Shown: positions 9,101 through 16,397 of the stretch, piece after piece
Layout: each line of letters starts with the position of its first letter
Position numbering within the stretch: position 1 is the stretch's first letter
Assembly: GCF_003999375.1 (NCBI RefSeq)
Contig: NZ_RJLC01000010.1
Coordinates: 62,001-126,000 of the forward strand
Length of the DNA stretch: 64,000 bases
DNA from: Pseudidiomarina mangrovi
GTDB lineage: Bacteria; Pseudomonadota; Gammaproteobacteria; Enterobacterales; Alteromonadaceae
Reading direction: 5' to 3'
Made by a program: the position numbers and the translations under genes
The notes under the pieces: model-generated
Told to the model about the DNA's origin: nothing
Database searches by the model: none
Seen by the model: the letters and a program-made list of their open reading frames with translations, nothing else

Positions 9101-10031
9101 TAAGCGTAACAGTGACGAAATCTACTACAACTATATCGATATGGGTGCTGCACCTGAGTTCGCGACAGTTGGCGTAGAAAGTGCTGATGGTACCTTTGGT
9201 CTGCAATCGTTCTATGACGGTGAAGGTACCTTCCCAACTTCAGGCACTTCGGTACGTGCGTACACCTTGACTGGTGATAAAGCTGAAGTGAATGTTGAGT
9301 ACACCTTAGATGTACCATTCCTAGCTGAAGCTGCGGATGTGAACTTGACGGTGCTGAAGAACAATCCAGTGACTACTGACCAAACCGCGTTAGTTGAAAG
9401 CGCTGGTTTTGAGTTCCTGAACTTAGTCACGGTAACTTCAGCAGATGAAGAGTACTCAGCGATCAACCCAATCACCATTGAGCCAACTGGCGCAGTATCG
9501 GTGGTGGTGGTGAGCCAGCCAGCTAATGGTACGGCCTCAGTATCAGGTAACGTGATTACCTATACCCCAGTGGCTGGTTTTGATGGTAGCGATTCGTTCA
9601 CCTATCAAATCGTTGATGAAGCCGGTGCTACCTCAACGGTTGCTACGGCAAACGTCACCGTAACCAACCGCGCTCCAGTAGCTCGGATCACTGGTCCAAC
9701 CGCACTGGTTGCGCCGGGTGCGACTATTACCCTCAGTGGTACTACGTCTACTGACCCAGATGGTGATAGCTTGACGTACACCTGGACGCGCTTAAGTGGC
9801 CCAGCGATTGTGTTGTCAACACCAACTGCGGGCACTACTGGCTTCACGGTTCCTGACGATGCCGCTGGTTCGTCATTCCGTATCCAGTTGACGGTATCTG
9901 ACGGTACTACAACTAACAGCACGACCTACACGGTCAGTGTTGAAGAAGAGTCATCATCAGGTAGCTTCGCCTTCTGGTTAGCCTTGCTAGCACTGCCGAT
10001 GGCATTATTACGTCGCCGTCGGGTGATGTAA
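6123..10031 (+). CDS. Secreted subtilisin-like S8 serine protease with GlyGly-CTERM-like tail
   Basis: A 1302-residue exported protease. In order: signal peptide (about 1-33, ending AMAQ), inhibitor I9-type propeptide, S8 catalytic domain with Asp210 (VVDTGI), His277 (NGHGSH) and Ser594 (GTSMAGPH), and a PA domain inserted between His and Ser (around 7440-7720). Then come Fn3-like and other beta domains, a cadherin-like repeat (9510-9660), a PKD-like repeat (9670-9930) and a C-terminal SSSGS linker, hydrophobic helix and LLRRRR. That tail fits the GlyGly-CTERM class, which is cleaved by rhombosortase and goes to the surface through type II secretion. The ATG at 6123 is preferred over GTG 6117 because GAGGAAG precedes it. 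It lies inside the acetate locus but is probably an independent unit with its own terminator. Confidence 0.95.
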   Translation: MKSVQSLLAAAPRKRLLAVAIASSLAATGAMAQQFKVDSNAAVEPVLNQRVVEKQPRSRLQLATPTYYIIQLEAPSAVMYHGGMQGLRGTSTQATGTEKFVAQSADVSNYQNFLMAEQSKVASQIQSKFPNAKIERQLNLTMNGLIISVMDDTDIKAQLAAIPGVKRVFDNEIHTVDMDASLDLIEAPAVWEQLGGRAAAGAGVKLAVVDTGINEEHPMFQSSGASPIAGQFDDYCTVTDPTFCNDKIILARSYMTESFLAGAAAGETLGPKDFNGHGSHVAGTAVGKVITTEIGGIATTLSGVAPGAGLMSYKACYETSTGQGSCPTVMTIAALEDALSDGADVINNSWGGGAGSAPENSAHKSVIEALNEAGVLVVFSAGNSGPGAQTIGCPSCVEDTLTVANTRTGRVFEGSVVTGGETFVSYEGSNTTITAPLEFELTAAVVADPNNALACDPFAPGTFNGEAVFTERGACAFTVKANNIADAGGAAMILANNTSGVIIMSMDAATIPGVSISQADGATLLANWTAGDMVTLNPEQAKVYPENVDVLANSSSRGPNGNPSFMKPEIAAPGTDILSASPEGSALRLLSGTSMAGPHVAGAAALMKQIYGLDSDQLKSILMTSTVGGVRKQDGTTPADAFDVGAGRLDVTRAANVAVTVDKPSMTNNACSIGCSFDRVITDISGEATDWSVAVTFTDSDISATANVAAVSVPANGSVTLSVDVDSRWASEAWKFGQVKLTSADGYSDVVIPIVIMPKRSDDVSVVSVANVGGTGTAAGDLVMSAKAALGSTGEDVTLTIDVPVGAVFDEESIVVDAVLATEVSRELSADGRTFTLVSTQTDDPNIATLEDTTATFPFTGFSLFANNLGSSLCTTGCDEQVYTFDLGANGIIVDGRMVRYITLGMNGLNAIDQQAGAFGTTFANSAIPTAAVPNGLFAPMWTDLELQPANNALIRYAALTDGAGNPWFVWEWVNANVYDDTSGELYTFSIWYKRNSDEIYYNYIDMGAAPEFATVGVESADGTFGLQSFYDGEGTFPTSGTSVRAYTLTGDKAEVNVEYTLDVPFLAEAADVNLTVLKNNPVTTDQTALVESAGFEFLNLVTVTSADEEYSAINPITIEPTGAVSVVVVSQPANGTASVSGNVITYTPVAGFDGSDSFTYQIVDEAGATSTVATANVTVTNRAPVARITGPTALVAPGATITLSGTTSTDPDGDSLTYTWTRLSGPAIVLSTPTAGTTGFTVPDDAAGSSFRIQLTVSDGTTTNSTTYTVSVEEESSSGSFAFWLALLALPMALLRRRRVM

Positions 10032-10073
10032 TTTGCTCCCATGACTTACTATGAGTCTGGGTAAAAAAATAAA

Positions 10074-10102
10074 ACCCGTGGTTTGCGCCACGGGTTTTTT
10101 TT
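10074..10102 (+). terminator. Rho-independent terminator after the S8 protease
   Basis: ACCCGTGG/CCACGGGT 8-bp stem with a TTTGCG loop, followed by a run of T to 10102. The last bases are shortly followed by the ribosome-binding site of the next gene, so that lipoprotein is either read through or has a promoter nested here. Confidence 0.92.
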
Positions 10103-10119
10103 CAAGGAGATGAACCAAC

Positions 10120-10686
10120 ATGATAGCGAATAAATTTATTTATACCCTGCTGGCAAGCGCCATACTGGTGGCGTGTAGCCAAGCGGAACCAGAGCAACAG
10201 CAAGGTTCTCAGCAAGGCTCTCAGCAAGAGTCTCAGCAAAAATCTGTGCTGACCGAATTAGAGCAAGCGCTCAATCAAGACACGCAACAGTTGCCACAGC
10301 AATGGCACGACTTTGAGCGTGACGCCGCAGCAGTTGCGGAATTATTCGACGATGGCAGCGCCACTATGGCACAGCATGCCGAAGCACTGCGGTTGCTGAA
10401 TTTAGAACTACGCGGTTACGTTGGTGTGCCTTATGCCAGTAATTTGAGCTACTGCCGCATGGCGGAAGTCGGCGCTCGGCCTTGCGGCGGGCCTGATTAT
10501 TATCTGCCCTTTTCCGCTGCGGAGAGTGACGAGAAGGTGGTGATGGCCATGGCGCAGCGCTACAGCGATCTGAAGCGTCAGTTTAATCAGCAGCATCAAC
10601 AAATGGGAACCTGCGAGGTGATATCAAAACCCATGCTGACGTGGGCCGGTGGCCAGTGTATTGCCTTGCCAACCGCCACGGAATAA
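10120..10686 (+). CDS. Lipoprotein of unknown function with Gln/Ser repeats
   Basis: A 188-residue protein with a lipoprotein signal (lipobox LVAC, Cys19). It is followed by a Gln-rich linker with four near-repeats of the type QGSQ/QESQ/QKS, then a predicted helical domain with four cysteines (YCRMAEVGARPCGG, GTCEV, GGQCIA) that could form two disulfides in the periplasm. AAGGAGA lies about 9 bases before the ATG. It stands alone between a terminator and the convergent crbS gene. I do not recognise the family. It is probably an outer- or inner-membrane-anchored periplasmic protein. Confidence 0.8.
   Translation: MIANKFIYTLLASAILVACSQAEPEQQQGSQQGSQQESQQKSVLTELEQALNQDTQQLPQQWHDFERDAAAVAELFDDGSATMAQHAEALRLLNLELRGYVGVPYASNLSYCRMAEVGARPCGGPDYYLPFSAAESDEKVVMAMAQRYSDLKRQFNQQHQQMGTCEVISKPMLTWAGGQCIALPTATE
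10201..10236 (+). repeat. Three tandem 12-bp repeats inside a lipoprotein gene
   Basis: CAAGGTTCTCAG, CAAGGCTCTCAG and CAAGAGTCTCAG follow each other, with a decayed fourth copy after them. The unit is a multiple of three, so gain or loss would lengthen or shorten the Gln/Ser linker without shifting the frame. Confidence 0.85.
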
Positions 10687-10700
10687 TTGCGGCAGCGGCC

Positions 10701-13700
10701 TTAGCCGCGCCGTTGTTGTAAGTGTTTCAGTAGTGCTTTGAGTGCTGCTGGTTTCACCGGTTTTGGTAAAAAGTGCAAGTTGTTGTCACGCGCCTGTTGG
10801 CGCAGTTGGTCATCACGCATGGCGGTGACGAGGGCACCCCCTAAACTATCGCCCCAATGCCGCCGTAGCGCGCTTGCTAGGCTTAAGCCGTCATAGTCGT
10901 CATCACCGAGCTGATAATCCAGTAGCAGTGCATCTGGGCGCTCATGGCTGGCTGCATAGGCCAGGGCAGTAGTGCTGCTGGTGAAAGTTTCGACCTGACA
11001 GCCCCATTTTTCCAGTAAAGCCCGCAACGCTGATAAATTTTCTTGGTCGTCGTCGACGCAGACAATACTGAGTTGCTCGGTGGGTGTGCCGACATCAGTG
11101 ACTTCTTGGCGCTCGTAAACTTGCGCCGCGTTACCTAAGGGTATGGTCACCGAGAAGCAGCAACCGCGACCTTCTTCGCTGACTAGCTTGAGTTCACAAC
11201 GTAGTTGCTCGCTCATGCGTTTAGCCACCGACAAGCCTAAACCAACGCCTTCGGTGCGGGTATTTTGGCCCCGGTAAAAGGCGTCAAAAATGCGATGCCG
11301 TTGTTGGCTGGTAATGCCTGGGCCGGTATCCCACACAGCAATCACTAATTGCTCGCCACGACGGCGCACACCGAGTAACACCTTGCCGTGATCACGATTG
11401 TACTTCACCGCGTTGCTCAAAAAATTCTGCACAATACGGCGCAGGTAAGTGGGGTCGGTATAGACCACCGCATCAATGATATGCGCTTTGAGTTGAATAC
11501 CGCGTTGCTCTGCCAACATGGCGTATTCGTGCAGTAACGGTTGCAACACCGAGCGCAGACGCACGTGGCGGAAGGTCGGCTGTAACGCGCCTTGATCCAT
11601 TTTAGCGATTTGCAACAGCGTTGATAACAGGTGCTCGGTGGACGCCAAGGCGGTATCCAGCTTACTCAGGAGTTGCTGGTTGGCGCTGCCGATTTGGTTA
11701 TCGTCCACCGCCGATAAATACAGCCGGGCGGCATTCAGCGGCTGTAAGATATCGTGACTAGCCAGCGCCAAAAAGCGGGTTTTTGAGGCATTGGCTTCAT
11801 CGGCAACTTGCTTGGCTTGTTTCAGTTCCACCTCAACTTTGCGGCGCCGCTCGATTTCCTCAGTTAGCTCGTTATTAATTTCACGAATTTTGCGCTGCCG
11901 CACATTGATGCGTTGTTCCAGGTCAATATTAGCGTCTTGCAGGGCCTGTTGGGTTTCCACGTGTTCGGTAATATCGGTGAAACTGGTGACGAAGCCCCCA
12001 TTGGGTAGCGGGTTGCCAACCATTTCAATCACGCGGCCGTCACCACGGCGACGAATAAAGCGGTGCGGTGAACCCATCTGCATGTAGTTCAGGCGCTTAT
12101 TAACCAGTTCGTCGACTTCACCGGGGCCACATTCACCCCGTTCGGCGTTGTAACGAATTAAGGTCGCAATGGGTTGACCCGGTTTGACCATACCCTCAGG
12201 GTAATCAAACAGGTCTAAATAGCGTTTATTCCACGCCACTAAGCGCAGCTCAGCATCGACCACCGAGATGCCTTGGGCGAGGTTCTCTAACGAGCTAAAG
12301 AGAATTTGTTGCTGAGTTTGTAGCGCCTGCGTAGTGTCATCAAAAAAGTGCACCACCTCTTCTAAATGCAAACGGCGGTCGCGCAGTGCCGCCTCTATTA
12401 ATGAACGCGCGGTAGCCGCCCCCAGTACCCCGGCGAGGGTGCGTTCGACATAGTCAATCAGCGCTCGCGAGGCGACATCTTCCTTATTGGCATAGTTGAC
12501 CTGACTGCCGCCTTTTGATTCAGCAAAGAACGCTAGCAATTGCTGCGCGCGGTCGTCGCCGACAAAAGTGCGCAGTAATAGCAGCATATCGCCATGGGTT
12601 GCTTGATGGTGCCGACCCACAGTGTGTTCGGTGAGGGTACTGCGTGGTTTGACAAAGGCGGTGGCTTGAATGCGGTCGACCAAACGCGGTTGCGCCATCA
12701 ATGAGAACAGCACATAACCGCCCAGGTTGCAGAGCAAGCTTACCACCGTGCCGCGGGTAATAATGCTGGTATCGCTGAGCTCATGAGGCAGGTACATGGG
12801 AATTGCCACGGCGAATAACCATGCCAGTAAGCCCACCCCTAAGCCAACGTAAACACCACGAGCATGGCCTTTGCGCCAGTACAAACCGCCAATCATAGCG
12901 GGTAGTAACTGCAGTACCACTGAGAATGCCAATAGCCCAATGCTGACCAAACCGGTATTGGCGGCCCACAAGTAATAGCAGGCATAGGCCAGTAGCAAGA
13001 TCACCGCAATGGCAACGCGGCGTATCAGCAGCAGCTTGCCTTGAAAGCTGCGTATCTCGGTATGCTGACCGAGCCCGGCGGCGCTGGCTAACGGGCTGGT
13101 AAACGGGAAGCGACGACGGCGCTGTAAAATCAGCGGCATGATGACATCGTTAGTGATCATGGTGCTGAGGGTTACCGAGGCGATAATGACCATTGCTGTT
13201 GCCGCGGAAAAGCCACCAATAAAAATAAATAGCGCCAGTGCGGTTTGGCCATGTAGCAGCGGTAGTTCGAGGGCAAAGGTATCGCCGCCAATACTATCGC
13301 CAAAGAATAGTTGACCGGTCAGGGCAATCGGCACAATGGCGGCAGCAGTGATGATTAAATACAGCGGAAAACCCCAGCGCGCGGTTTTAAGGTGATTGAC
13401 ATCAACGTTATCCACCACTGCCACGTGAAACTGCCGTGGCAAACATAAGATCACCCCAGCAGCCATAAAGGTTTGCACAATAAAATCAAATTCGCTAAAG
13501 GCCGCCCATGACCAGGCTGGGCTGGTTGGCGTTGCGAGCCGATCAAACAAGCTCACCGGCGACACCTCGCTAAATAATGACCAGGCGAATATCGCTGCAG
13601 CGACGAGAGCCACCAGTTTCACCGCTGATTCAAAAGCAATAGCGAGGATCATGCCGTTACGATATTCGGTCACTTCAATATGACGAGTACCGAATAGCAT

Positions 13701-14207
13701 GGCGAATACCGCCATGATCGCAGCAGCCATCAGTTCATTAATGGAGAACTCGGTAAAGGCGCTGACTTCTTCGGTCAGCACCACAAAGGTTAAGCCAACC
13801 GCTTTAAGCTGTAGAGCGATATACGGAATGGTAGCGAGCGCCGCAATCAAGGTGACAAATAGTGCCAGCCGTTGGCGCTTGCCATAACGGCTGGCAATAA
13901 AGTCGGCAATGGAGGTGATATTTTGTTGCTTGGATACGCTGACCAATTTCTCCACCAGCGATAAGCCAAATACAAACAGCAAAATCGGCCCAAGCAGTAT
14001 GGGAATGTAAGCCCAACCGCCGCTGGCGGCGTTGCCGACCGCACCGTAATAAGTCCAGCTAGTGCAGTAAATAGCCAGTGACATACTGTACACCAGCGGT
14101 TTATAACTGACCCGGTTGGCCACCGAGTTGGGCCGGTCACCCCAATGCGCCACGCCAAATAATAGCGCGATGTAAGCCAGCGAAACCGCAATTACAATCA
14201 GTGTCAT
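10701..14207 (-). CDS. crbS: CrbS-type hybrid sensor histidine kinase with sodium:solute symporter domain
   Basis: A 1168-residue inner-membrane sensor. The first roughly 500 residues are a 12-13-helix SLC5-like symporter domain. A linker (STAC-like region) follows, then a PAS domain (around 640-760, SLENLAQGISVVDAELRLVAWN), a coiled coil, and a histidine kinase with phosphoacceptor His818 (LASHDILQPL), N box NFLSNAVKYN and G boxes (DTGPGI, GVGLGLS). It ends in a receiver domain with Asp1097 (LLLDYQLG). This architecture is that of CrbS, which with CrbR controls acetate use in Vibrio and Pseudomonas. It is divergent from the DUF4212/actP genes. Domain calls are firm; acetate as the signal follows from the family. 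Confidence 0.92.
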   Translation of the reverse strand: MTLIVIAVSLAYIALLFGVAHWGDRPNSVANRVSYKPLVYSMSLAIYCTSWTYYGAVGNAASGGWAYIPILLGPILLFVFGLSLVEKLVSVSKQQNITSIADFIASRYGKRQRLALFVTLIAALATIPYIALQLKAVGLTFVVLTEEVSAFTEFSINELMAAAIMAVFAMLFGTRHIEVTEYRNGMILAIAFESAVKLVALVAAAIFAWSLFSEVSPVSLFDRLATPTSPAWSWAAFSEFDFIVQTFMAAGVILCLPRQFHVAVVDNVDVNHLKTARWGFPLYLIITAAAIVPIALTGQLFFGDSIGGDTFALELPLLHGQTALALFIFIGGFSAATAMVIIASVTLSTMITNDVIMPLILQRRRRFPFTSPLASAAGLGQHTEIRSFQGKLLLIRRVAIAVILLLAYACYYLWAANTGLVSIGLLAFSVVLQLLPAMIGGLYWRKGHARGVYVGLGVGLLAWLFAVAIPMYLPHELSDTSIITRGTVVSLLCNLGGYVLFSLMAQPRLVDRIQATAFVKPRSTLTEHTVGRHHQATHGDMLLLLRTFVGDDRAQQLLAFFAESKGGSQVNYANKEDVASRALIDYVERTLAGVLGAATARSLIEAALRDRRLHLEEVVHFFDDTTQALQTQQQILFSSLENLAQGISVVDAELRLVAWNKRYLDLFDYPEGMVKPGQPIATLIRYNAERGECGPGEVDELVNKRLNYMQMGSPHRFIRRRGDGRVIEMVGNPLPNGGFVTSFTDITEHVETQQALQDANIDLEQRINVRQRKIREINNELTEEIERRRKVEVELKQAKQVADEANASKTRFLALASHDILQPLNAARLYLSAVDDNQIGSANQQLLSKLDTALASTEHLLSTLLQIAKMDQGALQPTFRHVRLRSVLQPLLHEYAMLAEQRGIQLKAHIIDAVVYTDPTYLRRIVQNFLSNAVKYNRDHGKVLLGVRRRGEQLVIAVWDTGPGITSQQRHRIFDAFYRGQNTRTEGVGLGLSVAKRMSEQLRCELKLVSEEGRGCCFSVTIPLGNAAQVYERQEVTDVGTPTEQLSIVCVDDDQENLSALRALLEKWGCQVETFTSSTTALAYAASHERPDALLLDYQLGDDDYDGLSLASALRRHWGDSLGGALVTAMRDDQLRQQARDNNLHFLPKPVKPAALKALLKHLQQRRG

Positions 14208-14231
14208 CCGAACCGCCTTTTACCTGCCTAC

Positions 14232-14241
14232 GACCAAAGTC
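14232..14241 (-). promoter_or_regulatory. Candidate CrbR-type motif between crbS and the actP operon
   Basis: On the minus strand this reads GACTTTGGTC, one mismatch from GACTATGGTC in the centre of the palindrome between the porin and acs (3275-3284). The 124-bp gap also holds a possible rightward promoter, CTGACA (14279-14284) and CATACT (14301-14306), with a 16-bp spacer. The shared motif is seen directly; regulator binding is a guess. Confidence 0.35.
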
Positions 14242-14331
14242 CAATTTCTGTATTGCATAATGCCGACTAGATTCGTACCTGACAACAAAAGTAATCGTCA
14301 CATACTAATAATCAGAACAACTGGAGGATGT

Positions 14332-14598
14332 ATGGCTTTTAAAAGCGGGGACCTCGCAAAAGCCTACTGGCGTGACAACCTAAGCCTAGTACTCAAACTA
14401 CTGGCAGTTTGGTTTCTCGTGTCATACGGCTTTGGCATTTTATTGGTCGATGTACTCAACCAATTCACTTTCTTTGGCTTTAAGTTGGGTTTTTGGTTTG
14501 CTCAACAAGGCTCAATTCTCACCTTTATTGTGTTGATCTTCGTCTATGTGAATCGCATGGCGGCGCTCGATAACAAATACGACGTTCACGAAGAATAA
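14332..14598 (+). CDS. DUF4212 family sodium:solute symporter small subunit
   Basis: An 88-residue protein with two membrane helices (about 24-45 and 55-80). It matches the small partner that nearly always precedes ActP-like symporters of the VC_2705 type. An in-frame start at 14260 exists, but the ATG at 14332 has a strong TGGAGGA site 4-10 bases upstream and gives the usual family length. The large subunit begins 11 bp downstream, so the two are co-translated. The small subunit is presumed to help assembly or function of the transporter; its exact role is not known. Confidence 0.9.
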   Translation: MAFKSGDLAKAYWRDNLSLVLKLLAVWFLVSYGFGILLVDVLNQFTFFGFKLGFWFAQQGSILTFIVLIFVYVNRMAALDNKYDVHEE

Positions 14599-14609
14599 GG
14601 GGCCGAGCC

Positions 14610-16328
14610 ATGGATATTAAAACGCTTACGTTTATTATCGTCGGTCTGACTTTCGCGCTGTATATTGCTATTGCGATTTGGTCACGAGCCGGCTCTACCT
14701 CAGATTTCTATGTCGCCAGTGGTGGTGTGCATCCAGTGCTTAACGGTATGGCCACAGCGGCCGACTGGATGTCTGCGGCGTCGTTTATTTCAATGGCCGG
14801 GATCATTGCCTTCGCCGGCTATGATGGCTCGGTTTACCTGATGGGTTGGACCGGTGGCTACGTGCTGTTAGCACTCTGTTTAGCACCGTACTTACGCAAA
14901 TTTGGTAAGTTTACTGTGCCAGACTTCATTGGTGACCGTTACTACTCACAAACTGCCCGCACCATTGCGGTTATCTGCGCTATCTTGATCAGCTTTGTCT
15001 ATATTGCTGGGCAAATGCGCGGTGTCGGCGTGGTGTTCTCGCGGTTCTTAGAAGTGGATATCTCTACCGGCGTTTACATTGGTGCGGTGATTGTATTCTT
15101 CTATACCGTGCTTGGCGGTATGAAGGGCATTACCTACACCCAGGTGGCGCAGTACGTGGTATTGGCGTTCGCCTACTTGGTACCTGCGGTATTTATTTCG
15201 TTCTACATGACCGGTCACATTCTGCCGCAAACTGGCTTTGGTGCCACCATTGCCGAAGGTGTGCCAGGTTCTGGCGAATACCTGCTGCAACGCCTCGACG
15301 GCCTCTCAGCCGAGCTGGGCTTGGCCACATACACTGAAGGTGCGCGCGCGACTATTGACGTATTTGCCATCACCTTTGCCTTGATGGTCGGTACTGCTGG
15401 CTTGCCACACGTGATTGTGCGGTTCTTCACCGTACCAAAAGTATCCGATGCACGCTTGTCTGCCGGTTGGGCCTTAGTGTTCATTTCGGTGGTGTATCTG
15501 ACCGCTCCGTCTATCGCCGCATTCGCTAAGACCAACCTGATCAACACCATTAATGGTCCTGATCAGCAAGGTGTGGCGTATGAAGCAGCTCCGGGCTGGG
15601 TGAAAAACTGGGAAAAAACTGGTTTGCTGAAATGGGAAGATAAAAACCAAGACGGCAACATGTTCTATTCCGGTGATGAGCGCAACGAGATGGTTACCGT
15701 AGACCGTGACATCATGGTGTTAGCGAACCCTGAAATTGCCAACTTACCGGCCTGGGTCGTGGCGTTAGTGGCTGCCGGCGGTGTTGCTGCGGCGTTATCC
15801 ACCTCAGCGGGCTTACTGTTGGTTATTTCGACCTCCATTTCGCACGATTTGCTCAAGCGTACCCTGACGCCGAATATTACCGACCGCCAAGAACTATTCT
15901 GGGCGCGGGTGGCTGCGGGTATTGCTATTGCATTGTCTACTTGGTTCGGGATCAATCCACCCGGCTTTGTGGCGCAGGTGGTCGCCTTCGCGTTCGGCTT
16001 GGCGGCGGCCAGCTTCTTCCCAGCAATTATCATGGGCATTTTCTACAAGCGCATGAATAGTACTGGGGCTATTGCCGGCATGTTAGTGGGTATCGTATTT
16101 ACCTTGGGCTACATTATTTTCTTCAAGTTTGTCAGCCCAGAGCTCAATACTCCGGACAACTGGCTGCTGAAGATCTCGCCTGAGGGTATCGGTACTGTGG
16201 GTATGTTGCTGAACTTTGTGGTGGCCTATGTGGTGCACAAAGCCACTGGCGACGCTCCACAAGCGACCCAAGACTTAGTCGAGTCCATTCGTTACCCGCG
16301 CGGTGCGGGTGGTGCTAGCCACCACTAA
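14610..16328 (+). CDS. actP: Sodium:solute symporter large subunit, ActP-like (probable acetate/short-chain acid permease)
   Basis: A 572-residue SLC5-family inner-membrane permease with about 13 helices. Family landmarks are the early FYVASGGVHPVLNGMATAAD region, WMSAASFISMAG, the GTAGLPHVIVRFF motif around residue 260, and the helix with AALSTSAGLLLVIST. A hydrophilic insert of about 70 residues (15550-15720, DKNQDGNMFYSGDERNE) is typical of the VC_2705 subfamily rather than E. coli ActP. It lies next to the acetate sensor gene and near acs, so sodium-coupled uptake of acetate or a related monocarboxylate is likely; the substrate is inferred. A very strong terminator follows. Confidence 0.9.
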   Translation: MDIKTLTFIIVGLTFALYIAIAIWSRAGSTSDFYVASGGVHPVLNGMATAADWMSAASFISMAGIIAFAGYDGSVYLMGWTGGYVLLALCLAPYLRKFGKFTVPDFIGDRYYSQTARTIAVICAILISFVYIAGQMRGVGVVFSRFLEVDISTGVYIGAVIVFFYTVLGGMKGITYTQVAQYVVLAFAYLVPAVFISFYMTGHILPQTGFGATIAEGVPGSGEYLLQRLDGLSAELGLATYTEGARATIDVFAITFALMVGTAGLPHVIVRFFTVPKVSDARLSAGWALVFISVVYLTAPSIAAFAKTNLINTINGPDQQGVAYEAAPGWVKNWEKTGLLKWEDKNQDGNMFYSGDERNEMVTVDRDIMVLANPEIANLPAWVVALVAAGGVAAALSTSAGLLLVISTSISHDLLKRTLTPNITDRQELFWARVAAGIAIALSTWFGINPPGFVAQVVAFAFGLAAASFFPAIIMGIFYKRMNSTGAIAGMLVGIVFTLGYIIFFKFVSPELNTPDNWLLKISPEGIGTVGMLLNFVVAYVVHKATGDAPQATQDLVESIRYPRGAGGASHH

Positions 16329-16341
16329 CCGTGGTATATCT

Positions 16342-16381
16342 AAAGGGGCAGGCAGTTAAGCTTAACTGCCTGCCCCTTTTT
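16342..16381. terminator. Rho-independent terminator after actP (long perfect palindrome)
   Basis: The arms AAAGGGGCAGGCAGTTAAG (16342-16360) and its exact reverse complement (16361-16379) meet at AAGCTT with no unpaired spacer, followed by T to 16381. In RNA this gives a stem of about 17 bp with a tight loop and U tail. It lies 16 bp upstream of the next ATG, so transcription of the DUF294 gene must pass or restart here. Confidence 0.9.
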
Positions 16382-16397
16382 CGTTTAAGGAGCGCCT

